Below, in pieces: positions 26,189 through 36,400 of a stretch of 64,000 bases of DNA (within the stretch, counting starts at the first letter, position 1; each line of letters begins with the position of its first letter). The DNA is taken from assembly GCA_022600195.1 (NCBI GenBank), contig JAHZKX010000051.1, forward strand, positions 186,001 through 250,000, in the 5' to 3' direction. The notes beneath the pieces are model-generated. The model made no database searches, had not been told where the DNA came from, and worked only from the letters and a program-made list of their open reading frames with translations. Both the position numbers and the translations under genes were made by a program. The DNA is from Planctomycetota bacterium (GTDB lineage: Bacteria > Planctomycetota > Planctomycetia > Planctomycetales > Planctomycetaceae).

Positions 26189-27202
26189 TCAGCGCTCCTG
26201 CTGTATGGAAAGCAAGACCTTTCCTTTTTTTCCTGTTTTTTCTGCCTCGGTGACAGCCTGCGATATCTGGTCCAGGGGAAATCGGGCTGCAATTTCTGAA
26301 TGTAAAACCCCTTTTCGAATCAATTTTGTCAAAATCAAAACCAGTCTGATTTTTGCTGTTAATGATAATGCTTCCACCTGACGGGCCAACCAGAATCCTT
26401 CAATACTCCCGCCATTTCTGATCAATTCTCGCGCCAGAAAGTCAAGCGGTGCATTATCCAAAGATCCATAGAGAATTAATTTCGCTCTCTCACCCAGTAA
26501 TTTAACGATGGAAGATGCCGTCTGTCCTCCGATGGGGTCAATGGCATATTGCGGACGAGTATTACCAAGAATTTTACGAATTTGATCTATCAGGATACGT
26601 TCATTGTCATGTTTCGCGTTAAACACTATCACATGTCTGGCACCCATTTTTTTTAAATGCTGAACCTGATCATGTCGACGGACGACATTCAACGTATGAA
26701 ACCCATAGTAGTTCCCCAGACGTATGACCATTTTTCCGACAGCAGAAGCTGCTGCTGTCTGCAACAGCCATTGATTCTTCGGTATCCGCAATATATGTCT
26801 CACAAGAATATAAGCAGTCGCCGGATTCACAAAAAACGTCGCAGATTCATCCAGTGTCAGTTTTGATGAAACTGGTATCACGAACTGTTTGGATATTGCC
26901 ACTTTTTCAGCCCAGTTGCCTGTATGGCGATTTAAGACAATCACCCGCCGTCCTTTCAGCAAGGCACCGCGCCAGCCACCTCCGCTCGACTCTACAATGC
27001 CCACTCCTTCAAATCCCGGAGTTGCCGGAAGGTCCGGTCTTTTTGCATAGTTTCCTCGAATGTTCAATAAATCAGAAGGATTAACGGGACTGGCCTGCAT
27101 ACGAACCAGAACTTCTCCTTGCCTGGCAACCGGTTCTTTAATCTCACAGAGCTTAAGAACTTCTGCCGGTTCTCCAAATTGCTCAAAGCGAATCGCACGC
27201 AT
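26189..27202 (-). CDS. MDR-family quinone/enoyl-thioester reductase-like protein
   Basis: This medium-chain reductase lacks catalytic zinc residues and resembles 2-enoyl thioester reductases (MECR/ETR1) and quinone reductases: SPVNPSDLLNIRGNYAKRP, then PATPGFEGVGIVES, and the nucleotide-binding stretch QTAAASAVGKMVIRLGNYYG. An MECR-like activity would reduce enoyl thioesters with NADPH, but this remains an inference. I chose ATG 27202 (MRAIRFEQFGEP) because the domain begins there; five extra residues could be added from a GTG. Predicted length 337, normal. It leads a two-gene run with the NuoN-like gene. Confidence 0.82.
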   Translation of the reverse strand: MRAIRFEQFGEPAEVLKLCEIKEPVARQGEVLVRMQASPVNPSDLLNIRGNYAKRPDLPATPGFEGVGIVESSGGGWRGALLKGRRVIVLNRHTGNWAEKVAISKQFVIPVSSKLTLDESATFFVNPATAYILVRHILRIPKNQWLLQTAAASAVGKMVIRLGNYYGFHTLNVVRRHDQVQHLKKMGARHVIVFNAKHDNERILIDQIRKILGNTRPQYAIDPIGGQTASSIVKLLGERAKLILYGSLDNAPLDFLARELIRNGGSIEGFWLARQVEALSLTAKIRLVLILTKLIRKGVLHSEIAARFPLDQISQAVTEAEKTGKKGKVLLSIQQER

Positions 27203-27307
27203 GGATAGTTCTTTCACTTTCGGGGGTATCTTTGAGCAATGAGTTTAGCAGGTTGAAGACAGCGCAATCAAGCAGGCACATCAGACAAAGAAATCTTGTC
27301 TGAAACG

Positions 27308-27346
27308 AAAACAATCCTTGCTACCAGACAGGTAACAAGGATTGTT
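27308..27346 (-). terminator. Intrinsic terminator after the secreted hypothetical
   Basis: An 11-base stem, AACAATCCTTG (27310-27320) with CAAGGATTGTT (27336-27346), is extended by TACC/GGTA around a short loop. On the minus strand it is followed by TTTTCGTTT. It lies 50 bases beyond the stop of the gene ending at 27396, in the correct orientation. Confidence 0.65.
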
Positions 27347-27395
27347 ATATCATCTTCAAAATGGAATCGTATTCAGATTCATTAGCACTTAAAAA

Positions 27396-28061
27396 CTAAT
27401 TCTGCTTCTTAGTGCTGAAGTTCGAAACACCTGACGCCGTTCGTGTTGGGGCTGCAGACTTATTTTGTGCAGCTTGCTGTGGTGCAGGCGTTGTTGAACG
27501 TTTCCAGTTATCGGTTGACCAGTGAGGATAAAATTGAACAACGCTACTTCCCAAATCGCTGAGAATGGCATGAAACTTTTTCGTTGACATATCCTGATTG
27601 GGAATGACTCGCTGCAGGACAAATCGACGATTACTGGAAACGTAAGCGAAAAACTTGCCATTTCCCATGCGGTCGTTATCTGACAGCAAACGCAACATGG
27701 CTGTCCTTGGAACATCAGCGGCACTGCGGGGAAGTGGGTCGAGCCACGCCATGACCCAGACCCATTCACCGTTCTCACTCAGAACGGCAGACATGGAAAG
27801 TTCCCACTCTTCCTTGTTTTGATTGGCTTTGAACTGAAAGTCATAGCGTTTTTTCTTTTTGGTCGTTGTGAGACCCATTGCTTTCAACAGATTTCCTAAT
27901 TGCTCTTCGGAAATTTGTCCCGTTTTTTTAGCGTCGGAATTAATGACGGGTTTTGTAGAGGCTGCTTGCTGAGCATGAACTCCTGCTCCCAGAATTGCCA
28001 TTGCCGACAATACGAGCATAAAACAGCTGATAACGATCCATCCGCGAAATGTGATTTTCAT
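27396..28061 (-). CDS. Secreted hypothetical protein
   Basis: A 221-residue protein with a clear signal peptide (FMLVLSAMAILGAGVHAQQA, cleavage likely after HA). The mature part is a single mixed alpha/beta domain with a FQFKANQNKEEWELSMS stretch and a Trp-rich GEWVWVMAWLDPLP, followed by a Gln/Ala/Ser-rich, probably disordered C-terminus. I do not recognise the family. A strong ribosome site AAAGGAGTG precedes ATG 28061. It ends ahead of the terminator at 27308-27346. The run of trpC, Nudix and this gene shares a strand, but a 174-base gap argues for its own promoter. Confidence 0.75.
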   Translation of the reverse strand: MKITFRGWIVISCFMLVLSAMAILGAGVHAQQAASTKPVINSDAKKTGQISEEQLGNLLKAMGLTTTKKKKRYDFQFKANQNKEEWELSMSAVLSENGEWVWVMAWLDPLPRSAADVPRTAMLRLLSDNDRMGNGKFFAYVSSNRRFVLQRVIPNQDMSTKKFHAILSDLGSSVVQFYPHWSTDNWKRSTTPAPQQAAQNKSAAPTRTASGVSNFSTKKQN

Positions 28062-28235
28062 TTTGAAGACACTCCTTTGTCACTTCGATTCTCTTGTACA
28101 AACATTTATCGACGACTTCCTGCTCTTAATCCTTTTATGAGCAGACTGCTGCCATGCTGAATGCAGCTCTGTCGTGAATCATTTCATCATAATTTCGGAT
28201 TCATGGTATCAAGCGGCAGTTTTTGCCGAATTGAG

Positions 28236-28847
28236 TTAAGATAGCTCAAATAATCCTTTGAGGCAGATCTGCGACCATGTTTCAAACTGTTCTAACTCTT
28301 GTAACAGTTTTTCCGGTGAGTCAAACCCTGTCTCTATGATCGACTCTTCACGGGGTAGAACTTTGGGCAACTCTAGGTCAAAAACATGAACTATTCCCAA
28401 GTGGACCTTTCCAACCTCAGTTTCGTCGTCATTGATCAGCCCTACACAGTGTTCTGTATAGTTAGTTTCCATTGTAACTTCTTCATCGATTTCGCGTTGC
28501 ATTCCTTCTCGATAGGTAGATCCTGCTTTTGCTTCATCTTCTGAAGAGATATGTCCGCCAATACCGATCGAACGTTTACTATGCAGTCGTTGCTCTCCCC
28601 CTTTGGAACCGCGAGTATAGTAGAAGATCTTGCCCTCATGTCGAAAAATACAATAGGGAATCAACTGCTTGAAGCTGGGGTCTTCTTCAACAGTATCACG
28701 GGGCCTGAAACTGATATAATTCGGATCAAACAAAGTTTTCAAATAAGGTTCAACCTGATCATTAAACCCTTGAAAATAACCTACTTCATGAAAAAGAAGC
28801 GTGGGAACGACCATTACGTGTTCCACTTGTTGTTCCGTATCTGACAT
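28236..28847 (-). CDS. Nudix-family phosphoesterase
   Basis: Nudix enzymes hydrolyse nucleoside diphosphates linked to another group. The Nudix box is seen as GGHISSEDE with a short insertion and then [13 protein letters not shown], giving the REx(2)EE core. Flanking sequence ([16 protein letters not shown]) matches a longer type that includes an N-terminal extension. ATG 28847 has GAAGGA at good distance, so I chose it over the longer frame start; length is 203 residues. It follows trpC by 58 bases, but no tryptophan link is implied. The substrate is unknown. Confidence 0.85.
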   Translation of the reverse strand: MSDTEQQVEHVMVVPTLLFHEVGYFQGFNDQVEPYLKTLFDPNYISFRPRDTVEEDPSFKQLIPYCIFRHEGKIFYYTRGSKGGEQRLHSKRSIGIGGHISSEDEAKAGSTYREGMQREIDEEVTMETNYTEHCVGLINDDETEVGKVHLGIVHVFDLELPKVLPREESIIETGFDSPEKLLQELEQFETWSQICLKGLFELS

Positions 28848-28905
28848 GGCTGATCCTTCTCTATTCTGCTGACAGGTTAATTTTAAAGATGAAAACGAAG
28901 AGTTC

Positions 28906-29694
28906 TTAGACGTTGACCTCAAGCAATTCCTTTACTTTTTCACTGATATCGGGAGCCCGCATAAGCGTTTCTCCCACCAGGATTCCCCGCACTCCCGCAC
29001 TTTGCAGACGAAGTACATCCTGTCGGTTTCTGATCCCACTTTCACTGATCAGCAAACAATCCGCAGGAATTTTCGCACTCAATTGAATTGAGTGATCGAG
29101 GGTTGTTACAAAAGTTTTCAGATTGCGATTATTAATTCCCAACATGGGGGGAGATAGTTTTAAGACGCGTTTCAGATTCTTCGGTTCATATATTTCTACT
29201 AAAGCCGACATCCCCAACTCAAGCGCGTAGGCATAGAGCTGTTCCAGTTCGCATTCATCCAGACATTCTGCGATCAGGAGCACACAATCTGCGCCGGTAA
29301 TACGGGCTTCCAGAATCTGATAGCGATCAATAATAAAATCTTTTCTCAAAACCGGAATCGCGACAGCGTTGCGAACTTCTTTCAAGTAGTTCAAATGTCC
29401 TTGAAAATAATGTTCGTCAGTCAACACACTGATGCAGGCTGCTCCCGATGTTTCATAAATCTGTGCAATCTCTACCGGCTGGAAGTCTTCACGAATCAGC
29501 CCTGCGGAGGGGGAAGCCTTTTTGACTTCAGCGATCATGCCCACCGGACCATGAGTACTTAATGAGTTCACAAAATCTCGTACGGGAGGCGCGGCATGCA
29601 ATTGCTCTGCCAACACCTCAAAAGGTCTCGCTTCTTTTGCCTTGCAGACTTCTGTCCGTTTAAGTGTGATTATTTCTTCGAGAATATTGTCCAC
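28906..29694 (-). CDS. trpC: Indole-3-glycerol-phosphate synthase
   Basis: This TIM-barrel enzyme converts CdRP to indole-3-glycerol phosphate in tryptophan synthesis. Conserved segments in order: [15 protein letters not shown] (catalytic Lys), [29 protein letters not shown] (second Lys), [28 protein letters not shown] and ILVGETLM. All the expected catalytic and phosphate-binding positions appear. Length is 262 residues; the start is GTG 29694. No other trp gene adjoins, so the pathway is scattered in this genome, as is common in planctomycetes. Confidence 0.95.
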   Translation of the reverse strand: MDNILEEIITLKRTEVCKAKEARPFEVLAEQLHAAPPVRDFVNSLSTHGPVGMIAEVKKASPSAGLIREDFQPVEIAQIYETSGAACISVLTDEHYFQGHLNYLKEVRNAVAIPVLRKDFIIDRYQILEARITGADCVLLIAECLDECELEQLYAYALELGMSALVEIYEPKNLKRVLKLSPPMLGINNRNLKTFVTTLDHSIQLSAKIPADCLLISESGIRNRQDVLRLQSAGVRGILVGETLMRAPDISEKVKELLEVNV

Positions 29695-29889
29695 AACGCT
29701 TATTACATACCTTATCTGAGGTTGAAAGACTCCATTTCCTTCTCATTAGCATAACTTCCAGAGACGCGAAGTACCACAGAGTCAGTAAAACCGATGTGAA
29801 TTCGACTTGTAATTCTGGATTCTGGTTACGACGATGGTCTTTTTATCTTTCCGGCATCACCAAAACAGCCAAAATGGGAGCAGTTTAAA

Positions 29890-30711
29890 TTGGATCTGGT
29901 TCTTTTAACCCTGGAACTCTCACTCCTGCTACTGGCAATTCTCAGTACGCGCTACTGGTTCAGGATCTTTAAAGCAAAAAGTGGGACGGCTGTTTTTCCC
30001 TTCCATGCCGATCGCTGTCCTATAGAAATGTCATTGCCTGTCATCCTGGTCATTCTTTGGATTTCCCTGCGCATGATGACGTCCCTGGAAAAACTCTGGA
30101 TCCAGTGGCAGGAAATCACGGTCCTTACTAAACCCGTGTCACTGAATGATGTCATGGTTTCCTGTCTCACTTCGTTTTCTTTAGGCGTGATTTTAATTAC
30201 CGGTCTGGTACTCTCAAACCCGAAATCTGTGCATCAATCAGGATTTCGCCTGAATGAGAAAATCGGCCAGCTTCGCGATGGCTTTGTTGGTTTTCTCCTG
30301 GCGCTGATCCCCGTCGTGATTCTCCTGTTTGTAACACGAGGTTTGCGATCAGAAGAGACAATACACCCCTTGTTTATCCTGTTAAAAGCACACCCCCAGT
30401 TTTCAACGGTCATCTGGATTTTTATTTCTGCTGTCGTCGTGGCTCCTCTCATTGAAGAGCTCGTCTATCGAGTCATTTTCCAAAGCTGGCTGGAAGAGGT
30501 TCTGCCTCCGTTCGCAGCCATCTTGACCAGCTCGCTGGTCTTCAGCTTTGTACATGGATTTCCTGATTGTATTCCGCTGTTTCCGTTAGCCTTCATTCTG
30601 GGAACACTTTTTTATTACCGGCGCAGTTACGCTTCGGTAGTATTCACGCACGCCCTGTTTAATGGAATTATGCTCGCGCTGGCCCTGTCAAATCAGCAGA
30701 TTCCCGTCTGA
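29890..30711 (+). CDS. CPBP-family intramembrane metalloprotease (CAAX protease-like)
   Basis: This 273-residue protein has about seven or eight membrane helices. The CPBP motifs are APLIEELVYRVIF (EExxxR) and FSFVHGF (FxxxH), with a final His in VFTHALFNG. Bacterial members cleave or bind membrane proteins. The start is TTG 29890 with GGGAG about 10 bases ahead; no ATG stands nearby. It is divergent from trpC and 118 bases ahead of the DUF900 gene. The targets are unknown. Confidence 0.85.
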   Translation: MDLVLLTLELSLLLLAILSTRYWFRIFKAKSGTAVFPFHADRCPIEMSLPVILVILWISLRMMTSLEKLWIQWQEITVLTKPVSLNDVMVSCLTSFSLGVILITGLVLSNPKSVHQSGFRLNEKIGQLRDGFVGFLLALIPVVILLFVTRGLRSEETIHPLFILLKAHPQFSTVIWIFISAVVVAPLIEELVYRVIFQSWLEEVLPPFAAILTSSLVFSFVHGFPDCIPLFPLAFILGTLFYYRRSYASVVFTHALFNGIMLALALSNQQIPV

Positions 30712-30829
30712 TCTCCCCCATCACTAACCGTGGCCATTCGATCACTTTTTTTGGGGTTCACCTGGATTCAAAAAAAGGCTATCCTTCCCGCCTCTCTCAA
30801 CGACTCCTATCCCTTCGGAGACCTCCGAA

Positions 30830-32038
30830 ATGTACCCCACTCTATTACGCCCAATGGCGTTGTTCTGTCTTTGCGCCTGTTTCTGCTTGTCCTGCCAGAC
30901 GATGAAATCCAAAATGGATCTGATCTACACAGGCAAAGTAACGGGGGCGTTGTCTCAACAACTGGTAGAAACGTATTCTGATTCTCTCAAAGACCCCATC
31001 GCAGCTGAGCAGTCTGATGAATTTACAAAGTGGAAAATACTCTATGCCACGAATCGATTGCAGAAAACTCATTCCTCAGGAAAAATCGGTTACGCAAATG
31101 AATATGGCAATACTCTGGCTTACGGATCGGGACAGATCCGTATTTCGCGTAAAAATCGCAGTGATTTAAAAACCAAAGTCATACAAACGATCTGGCAGGG
31201 AGCACCAAGTCCGGAGGGGCAAGTCAAACTCAGCTCATTAATTCCTAAAGAAGAAACGCTATTTTTTGATGATTTAAACAGCCTGTTAGAACGTTCGCCT
31301 CAAAAAGATGTGCTGTTGTTCGTACATGGATTTAACGTCAACTTTCCAAGTGCCATCACCCGCGCTGCACAAATCGCCAACGAACTACCTTTCAATGGTG
31401 CGATCATTTCTTACAGTTGGCCATCACAGGGAGGTGTCGATAAATATCTCCTTGATGGACAGGTCGCGGACGCGAGCGTGGAACCGATGGCCCGTTTTTT
31501 AGAATCGTTAGTGAACTCAGTGCCGCAGGGAACAAAAATCAACATCATGGTTCACAGCATGGGCAATCGGGTAGTAATGCGAGCCATGAATCGCTTACCG
31601 GAACACTTTGCCGGTGCAAAGCCATTCCAAAACGTTATCTTGGCCGCCCCCGATGTGGGTGTTTCGGAATTTAAAGAACTGGCCCCGGCCATAATTGCGC
31701 AGTCGAATCGAGTGACTCTCTATTCTGGTTCAGGAGATGTCGCTCTGGTGGCATCAGAGGCAGTCAACCAGGAACGGAGGGCCGGCGATTCCCGCGAACC
31801 CCTCATTATGGAAGGCATCGAAACCATCGATGTTTCTGCCGTCGATACCAGTTTTATGAGTCATTCCTACTACGGCAGCAACCGCGCTGTATTAAGTGAT
31901 CTTTTCTCATTGATCAAGCAGAATTCTGCCGCTGATGAGAGAAAATGGCTGCTGTCAAAAAATCATCAAGGCATGCATTACTGGGCTTTCGATAAAGAGC
32001 CACCTGAAATCAAAAAAGTGCGTTCTACGAGTCTGTGA
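30830..32038 (+). CDS. DUF900 alpha/beta hydrolase lipoprotein
   Basis: An esterase-like protein anchored as a lipoprotein. The signal ends with FCLSC, so Cys 22 or so would carry the lipid. The hydrolase domain shows FVHGFNVNF (oxyanion), the nucleophile elbow MVHSMGNRV (Ser), an Asp region in LAAPDVGV and a late His in MSHSYYGSNRA. This is the DUF900 family, often annotated as a putative esterase. GGAG precedes ATG 30830. Length is 402 residues. The substrate is unknown. Confidence 0.85.
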   Translation: MYPTLLRPMALFCLCACFCLSCQTMKSKMDLIYTGKVTGALSQQLVETYSDSLKDPIAAEQSDEFTKWKILYATNRLQKTHSSGKIGYANEYGNTLAYGSGQIRISRKNRSDLKTKVIQTIWQGAPSPEGQVKLSSLIPKEETLFFDDLNSLLERSPQKDVLLFVHGFNVNFPSAITRAAQIANELPFNGAIISYSWPSQGGVDKYLLDGQVADASVEPMARFLESLVNSVPQGTKINIMVHSMGNRVVMRAMNRLPEHFAGAKPFQNVILAAPDVGVSEFKELAPAIIAQSNRVTLYSGSGDVALVASEAVNQERRAGDSREPLIMEGIETIDVSAVDTSFMSHSYYGSNRAVLSDLFSLIKQNSAADERKWLLSKNHQGMHYWAFDKEPPEIKKVRSTSL

Positions 32039-32063
32039 TTCTCGAATTGACAGGTCCGTCTGA

Positions 32064-32093
32064 TTGAGTTACCGAGCATGAAAGCGGTATAAT
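32064..32093 (+). promoter_or_regulatory. Promoter overlapping an inverted repeat, for the methyltransferase gene
   Basis: TTGAGT (32064-32069) and a perfect TATAAT (32088-32093) are 18 bases apart. An 8-base inverted repeat, GAGCATGA and TCATGCTC, flanks the -10 box (about 32075-32100), so a repressor could bind there; it could also act as a terminator for the preceding gene. Confidence 0.5.
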
Positions 32094-32133
32094 CATGCTC
32101 TTCTAGTTTCTTCCCGGATTTTAAGGTGAAGTG

Positions 32134-32895
32134 ATGAAGAACCCAACGTCCCGCTTCTCGGATCGTGTTGATAATTACATCAAATACCGCCCCAGTTACC
32201 CTCCCCAGGTTCTGGAACATTTAAAATCCGTATGCGGATTGACAGCTGATTCCTTGATCGCAGATATCGGATCGGGAACCGGTATCCTATCCCGGATGTT
32301 CCTTGATAACCAAAACGACGTCTATGCCGTGGAGCCCAATGCCGAAATGCGAGGGGCGGCAGAAATTTTTTTTAAAGACATCCCCCACTTTCACAGTATA
32401 AATGCCACAGCGGAAGAGACGCATTTAACGGCTGATTCATTCGATTTCATTATTGCTGGCCAGGCCTTCCACTGGTTTGATCGCCGTTTGACTAAAACTG
32501 AATTTCAACGAATTCTCAAACCTCAAGGCTGGGTGGTTCTGATCTGGAATGAGAGAAAAATTGAGAGCACTCCCTTTCTGGTTGCTTATGAAGAAATGCT
32601 TCTCGAATTCGCCACTGATTATCAGGAAATCAACCATACGAATATTTCACCAGCTGAGTTTGCCGAGTTTTTCGATCCTCATCCGATTCGGAATTACAGT
32701 ATTCCCAACAGCCAGACGTTTGATTTTCCTGCCTTGAAAGGACGACTCCTCTCATCCTCTTATAGTCCCCACCAAGAAGATCCGCGCTACGGGAAAATCA
32801 TGAAACGCCTGCGCGAAATTTTTGATGTGAATGAATCGAAGGGGACAGTCGCATTCGAATACGATACGAATCTGTTTTATGGGCACCTCAAATAA
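32134..32895 (+). CDS. Class I SAM-dependent methyltransferase
   Basis: A 253-residue soluble methyltransferase. The SAM-binding glycine loop is IADIGSGTGILSRMF, followed by the acidic end of strand two VYAVEPNAEMR and motif IIAGQAFHWFD. It opens SRFSDRVDNYIKYRPSYP, a pattern seen in methyltransferases of the UbiE/trans-aconitate type. AAGGTG precedes ATG 32134; a GTG at 32131 is adjacent. The methyl acceptor is unknown. Confidence 0.88.
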   Translation: MKNPTSRFSDRVDNYIKYRPSYPPQVLEHLKSVCGLTADSLIADIGSGTGILSRMFLDNQNDVYAVEPNAEMRGAAEIFFKDIPHFHSINATAEETHLTADSFDFIIAGQAFHWFDRRLTKTEFQRILKPQGWVVLIWNERKIESTPFLVAYEEMLLEFATDYQEINHTNISPAEFAEFFDPHPIRNYSIPNSQTFDFPALKGRLLSSSYSPHQEDPRYGKIMKRLREIFDVNESKGTVAFEYDTNLFYGHLK

Positions 32896-32966
32896 GAGAC
32901 TGTCGCCTTTCACACAAAAAAGCCATTCGACTCGTTTGCAGGGGCAGAATACGGCGCATAAAGAAA

Positions 32967-33109
32967 GCCCTTAAGAAGGCGGTGAATTGTAGACGGAAAA
33001 GTTTATTTTATGCACTTCACAGAAACTGATGAGCAGGCTGGGTCAGAACACGCAAATCAGGGGGACCTTCTGGATAATGTCCGTCCAAACCAAATTCCTT
33101 CTTAAGGGC
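32967..33109. mobile_element. Small element with 13-base inverted ends (MITE-like)
   Basis: GCCCTTAAGAAGG (32967-32979) and its exact reverse complement CCTTCTTAAGGGC (33097-33109) bound 143 bases with no coding capacity. No clear target duplication is visible at the flanks. The arrangement looks like a MITE or a REP-type repeat, but one copy alone cannot prove mobility. Confidence 0.4.
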
Positions 33110-33124
33110 CAGGCTGGGTCAGAA
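33034..33124 (+). repeat. Two direct copies of a 15-base repeat
   Basis: CAGGCTGGGTCAGAA occurs exactly at 33034-33048 and 33110-33124, 76 bases apart. The second copy begins right after the right end of the inverted-end element, the first lies inside it. Confidence 0.65.
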
Positions 33125-33365
33125 AGCTGATGACAATCAGTGGTTCCAGAAGAACCTACAAACTCCGTTTCCTGATTGCTTATCAACTTTCTAGAATGGA
33201 TATACTGCATTAGGCGTGCCATATTGCCGAATACTTGGCCCAAATACAAAATATCTCTGAATTTGGTATCTGATTTCAATATTGTGCCTTTGCCTTTTCT
33301 GTCTTCCTCGTATTTTACCTGTGTTCTAAAGTCATTTGATCCCATTTCGACGCTTTAGCTTGAAT

Positions 33366-33430
33366 TTTCGGCGCCGAAATGTTCTATTAAGAACCTGCTG
33401 ACGACTCAGCGCCGAATTTTCGGCGCTGAG
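33366..33430. promoter_or_regulatory. Palindromic operator cluster ahead of the membrane sigma54 activator
   Basis: Two palindromes share the half-site GCGCCGAA. The first is TTTCGGCGCCGAAA (33366-33379), perfect over 14 bases. The second covers 33405-33430: CTCAGCGCCGAA, two bases, then TTCGGCGCTGAG, giving 12-base perfect arms. The second ends 15 bases before ATG 33446, so a bound protein or RNA hairpin would control expression of that gene. No T-run follows, so termination is less likely than operator or leader-hairpin function. Confidence 0.6.
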
Positions 33431-33445
33431 TAATCCGTTCGACAC

Positions 33446-36400
33446 ATGGAGAAACTTTTATCTTTTAATCAGTTTTTGTATCTGTTTGGAATGCCAACGA
33501 TGAAAAATCAGGGGATCTTGAACCGAGTTGCCATCTTTAGCAGTGGCATCCTGGCAATCGTTTATAGTGTGATTGTCCTGGGATTTGTGACCACTAGTCC
33601 TGATCTCCGTCTGCGCGCGATGTTGGATAGTGTTGAAGCCGAACCCAGTCTCTCCCTTCCCGCAGGTATCGAAATTAAAGCCACTCCGGGAATTGTAAAA
33701 ACGGGGCCGATCCCTGCCCCGAAATCGGGAGATATCCTGACGAAAATTGGTGAATTTCCTATTCGAACGTTTCTCGATTATTCGCAGACTCTCATTGTTC
33801 TGAGAAATATGGATCTCCCTCCTGGGGGACAATTGCAACCAAACTCGGACCCTGCTGAGCATGATGTCCCTTCGATGGTGGAAATTCAGAATAGTGGTCG
33901 GTTTATTAAAATCGAGTATTTGAGCGTCGATCCAGTTAGTAATACGAAATCACCCAAGTCCGCCTGGATTAAAATTCAATCGATTCCCTCCGGTAGTGTT
34001 GCGATCTCGCTGCTCTGGTTTTCGCTGGAACTTATCATTCTGGCCATCGCCGCATTTGCTTACTGGATGCGTCCTTTTGACCGTACAACACGAATTTTCT
34101 TTATGATGGGAACCATCACTCTCGTCGCTTTTATTGGTGGTTATAACTGGTGGATTATTGCTGGCTCTCTCGCTCTCAACATCCCCTTCGTAGTCGCAGC
34201 GGTGCTCATCCCTGCAATCACACTTCACTTTTTTATCACTTATCCGCGAGTGATTCCGTGGCTGGCACAATATCCTGTCGGATTGCTCCGCACTGTTTAT
34301 TCAATCCCTGTCGCAACAACCCTCCTGATGCTTATATGTCTAACTTACTTGCGATGGACATCTCATATTGAAGTAGACGAGAAAGCATTAGCTCTGCTGG
34401 AATATCCGCAACTGGTATTTCAGGTTGTTTATGTCCTGCGCTGGGCAGTTTATGCATATATCAGCGTCGCCGGACTCTATTACCTCGCCACTCTGGCAGC
34501 ACTCTTTTACGGCTATTTCAAAAGCCAGAATGCCTATGAACGAAACCAACTAAAATGGATTGCTCTCGCCGGGTTGATTTCCACCATCCCCGTGGGCTAT
34601 TCACTTTATCTGGCAGAATTTGACCGTGCTCAGTTTGCTTTGGGTGGTGCTGGCATTCCGATGTTTCTAGCCAGCGTCTCTTTTATGGCCGCATTTGTCG
34701 TGGGAATCATCCGTTATCGACTCATGCTGATCGAACAGATTATCAGTCGGGGCATGTTGTTTTATGTGGTGAGTGCCGGTATTTCAATTGTGTACGCCAC
34801 TGTGATTTCTCTCGGGTCACTTTTAGGAACACAATTAAACCGGGCGCCCAGTTCCACTCAGGCAGTGTCAGTATTTCTGGTGATGTTACTTGCTATCTCC
34901 CTTTTGTTATGGTCGCGTGATCGAATTCAACGTTTGATCGATCGGCGATTCTTCCGTCAGAAGTATCAACTCGATAAAGCATTAAAACGCATGAACCGCG
35001 CTGTAGGACGTTTGGGTGATCAACGTTCTATCGCGGACCGTATGCTGACATCTTGCCGTGAAGTGCTGCAGGTGATGAGTGCCGCCATTTATTTACTCAA
35101 CCCAGACCGAAATCAGTTTGAATTACTGACCGGTTTTCAAATCGAAAATGCCCCTTCAACGGTCCCATGTGATCCCGAACTACTGGAGGTCCTGGAAGGT
35201 GAGTTGGCATTCCAACGCATCGCAACCGGACTTTTAAAAGAAGCTTCACCTGCACAGCACTTACTACGGCAACTGGGATTTGACTTTATTTACAACCTGG
35301 AACTGGATGGAGAGTTTGCCGGATTTGTTGCTCTGGGTCAGCGATCATCGGGTAGTCCCTATTCTGCTGAAGATCTTACTTTTTTGAATGCCATGGGTCA
35401 AATCACCAGCATTGCCCTGCATAGCACGAAAATTCATCAGGACCTCAGGCGTCTCAATGAAGAAATGAGAATCAAAGTCGAAAAGATTGATGACCAACGT
35501 CGTCTCGTCTCCATCTTGCAAGCGGAACTGATTAATTCACAGGATATTTCCGAGAGTGCGACTCCACACGAACTACAGCGGGGCCTGATCAAAGGTAACA
35601 GCCCGGCGATTCGCTCAGTCATGGAAACGGTCCGCAAGGTTGCAAACTCGGAATCGACTGTCTTTATTCGAGGCGAAAGTGGAACCGGAAAAGAGCTACT
35701 GGCCCAGGCCGTGCATGAAAACAGTGATAGACGAGAAAAGCCGCTGGTGCGTGTCAACTGTGCCGCCCTCTCTCCCGGTCTGCTGGAGAGCGAACTGTTC
35801 GGCCATAAGAAGGGCGCTTTTACTGGTGCACATGAAGATCGAATTGGTCGTTTTGAGATGGCCAATGGGGGCTCTTTGTTTCTCGATGAAATCGGTGATA
35901 TTTCTCTCGATACCCAAGTCAAACTTCTGCGTGTATTACAGGAACGGGCATTCGAACGAGTCGGCGGATCGGAAACATTACACGTTGATGTCCGCCTGAT
36001 TACAGCCACTCACCAGAACCTGGAAAAGCGAATTACCGACGGTCTGTTTCGAGAAGATTTATATTATCGCCTGAATGTCATCAGCATTACTCTGCCTCCA
36101 TTACGCGAACGGCGTGAAGATATTTTTGAACTGGCGTTTTACTTTCTCAAGCGAACCGCACAGCGCCTTGGCAAACGCATTACTCATATCGACGCCGATG
36201 CGATCGAGGTTCTCGAACGTGCTCCCTGGCCTGGAAATATCAGGCAGTTGGAAAATGTGATCGAACGAGCTGTTGTTCTCACGGAAGAAGAAGCCATCAC
36301 GCTCAAAGACCTGCCCGCTGATCTACTCGAAGGAAAAAAACGCCTGCCGACTCGTGTGATCGAAACCAAGTCGACGCCCGCCGAAACGATTCGTCGCCTC

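Larger units (their letters stand above)
32896..33445. other. Intergenic region with repeats and palindromes
   Basis: About 550 bases without a supported gene. It holds an inverted-end element (32967-33109), a pair of 15-base direct repeats and two palindromes just ahead of the sigma54-activator gene, each listed separately. The 33125-33360 stretch seems featureless. Confidence 0.6.

Noticed and set aside
35437-36009. 190-codon minus-strand frame inside the sigma54 activator gene
   Set aside because: It lies opposite the conserved AAA+ core, is rich in Ser/Arg as expected for an antisense shadow, and shows no domain.
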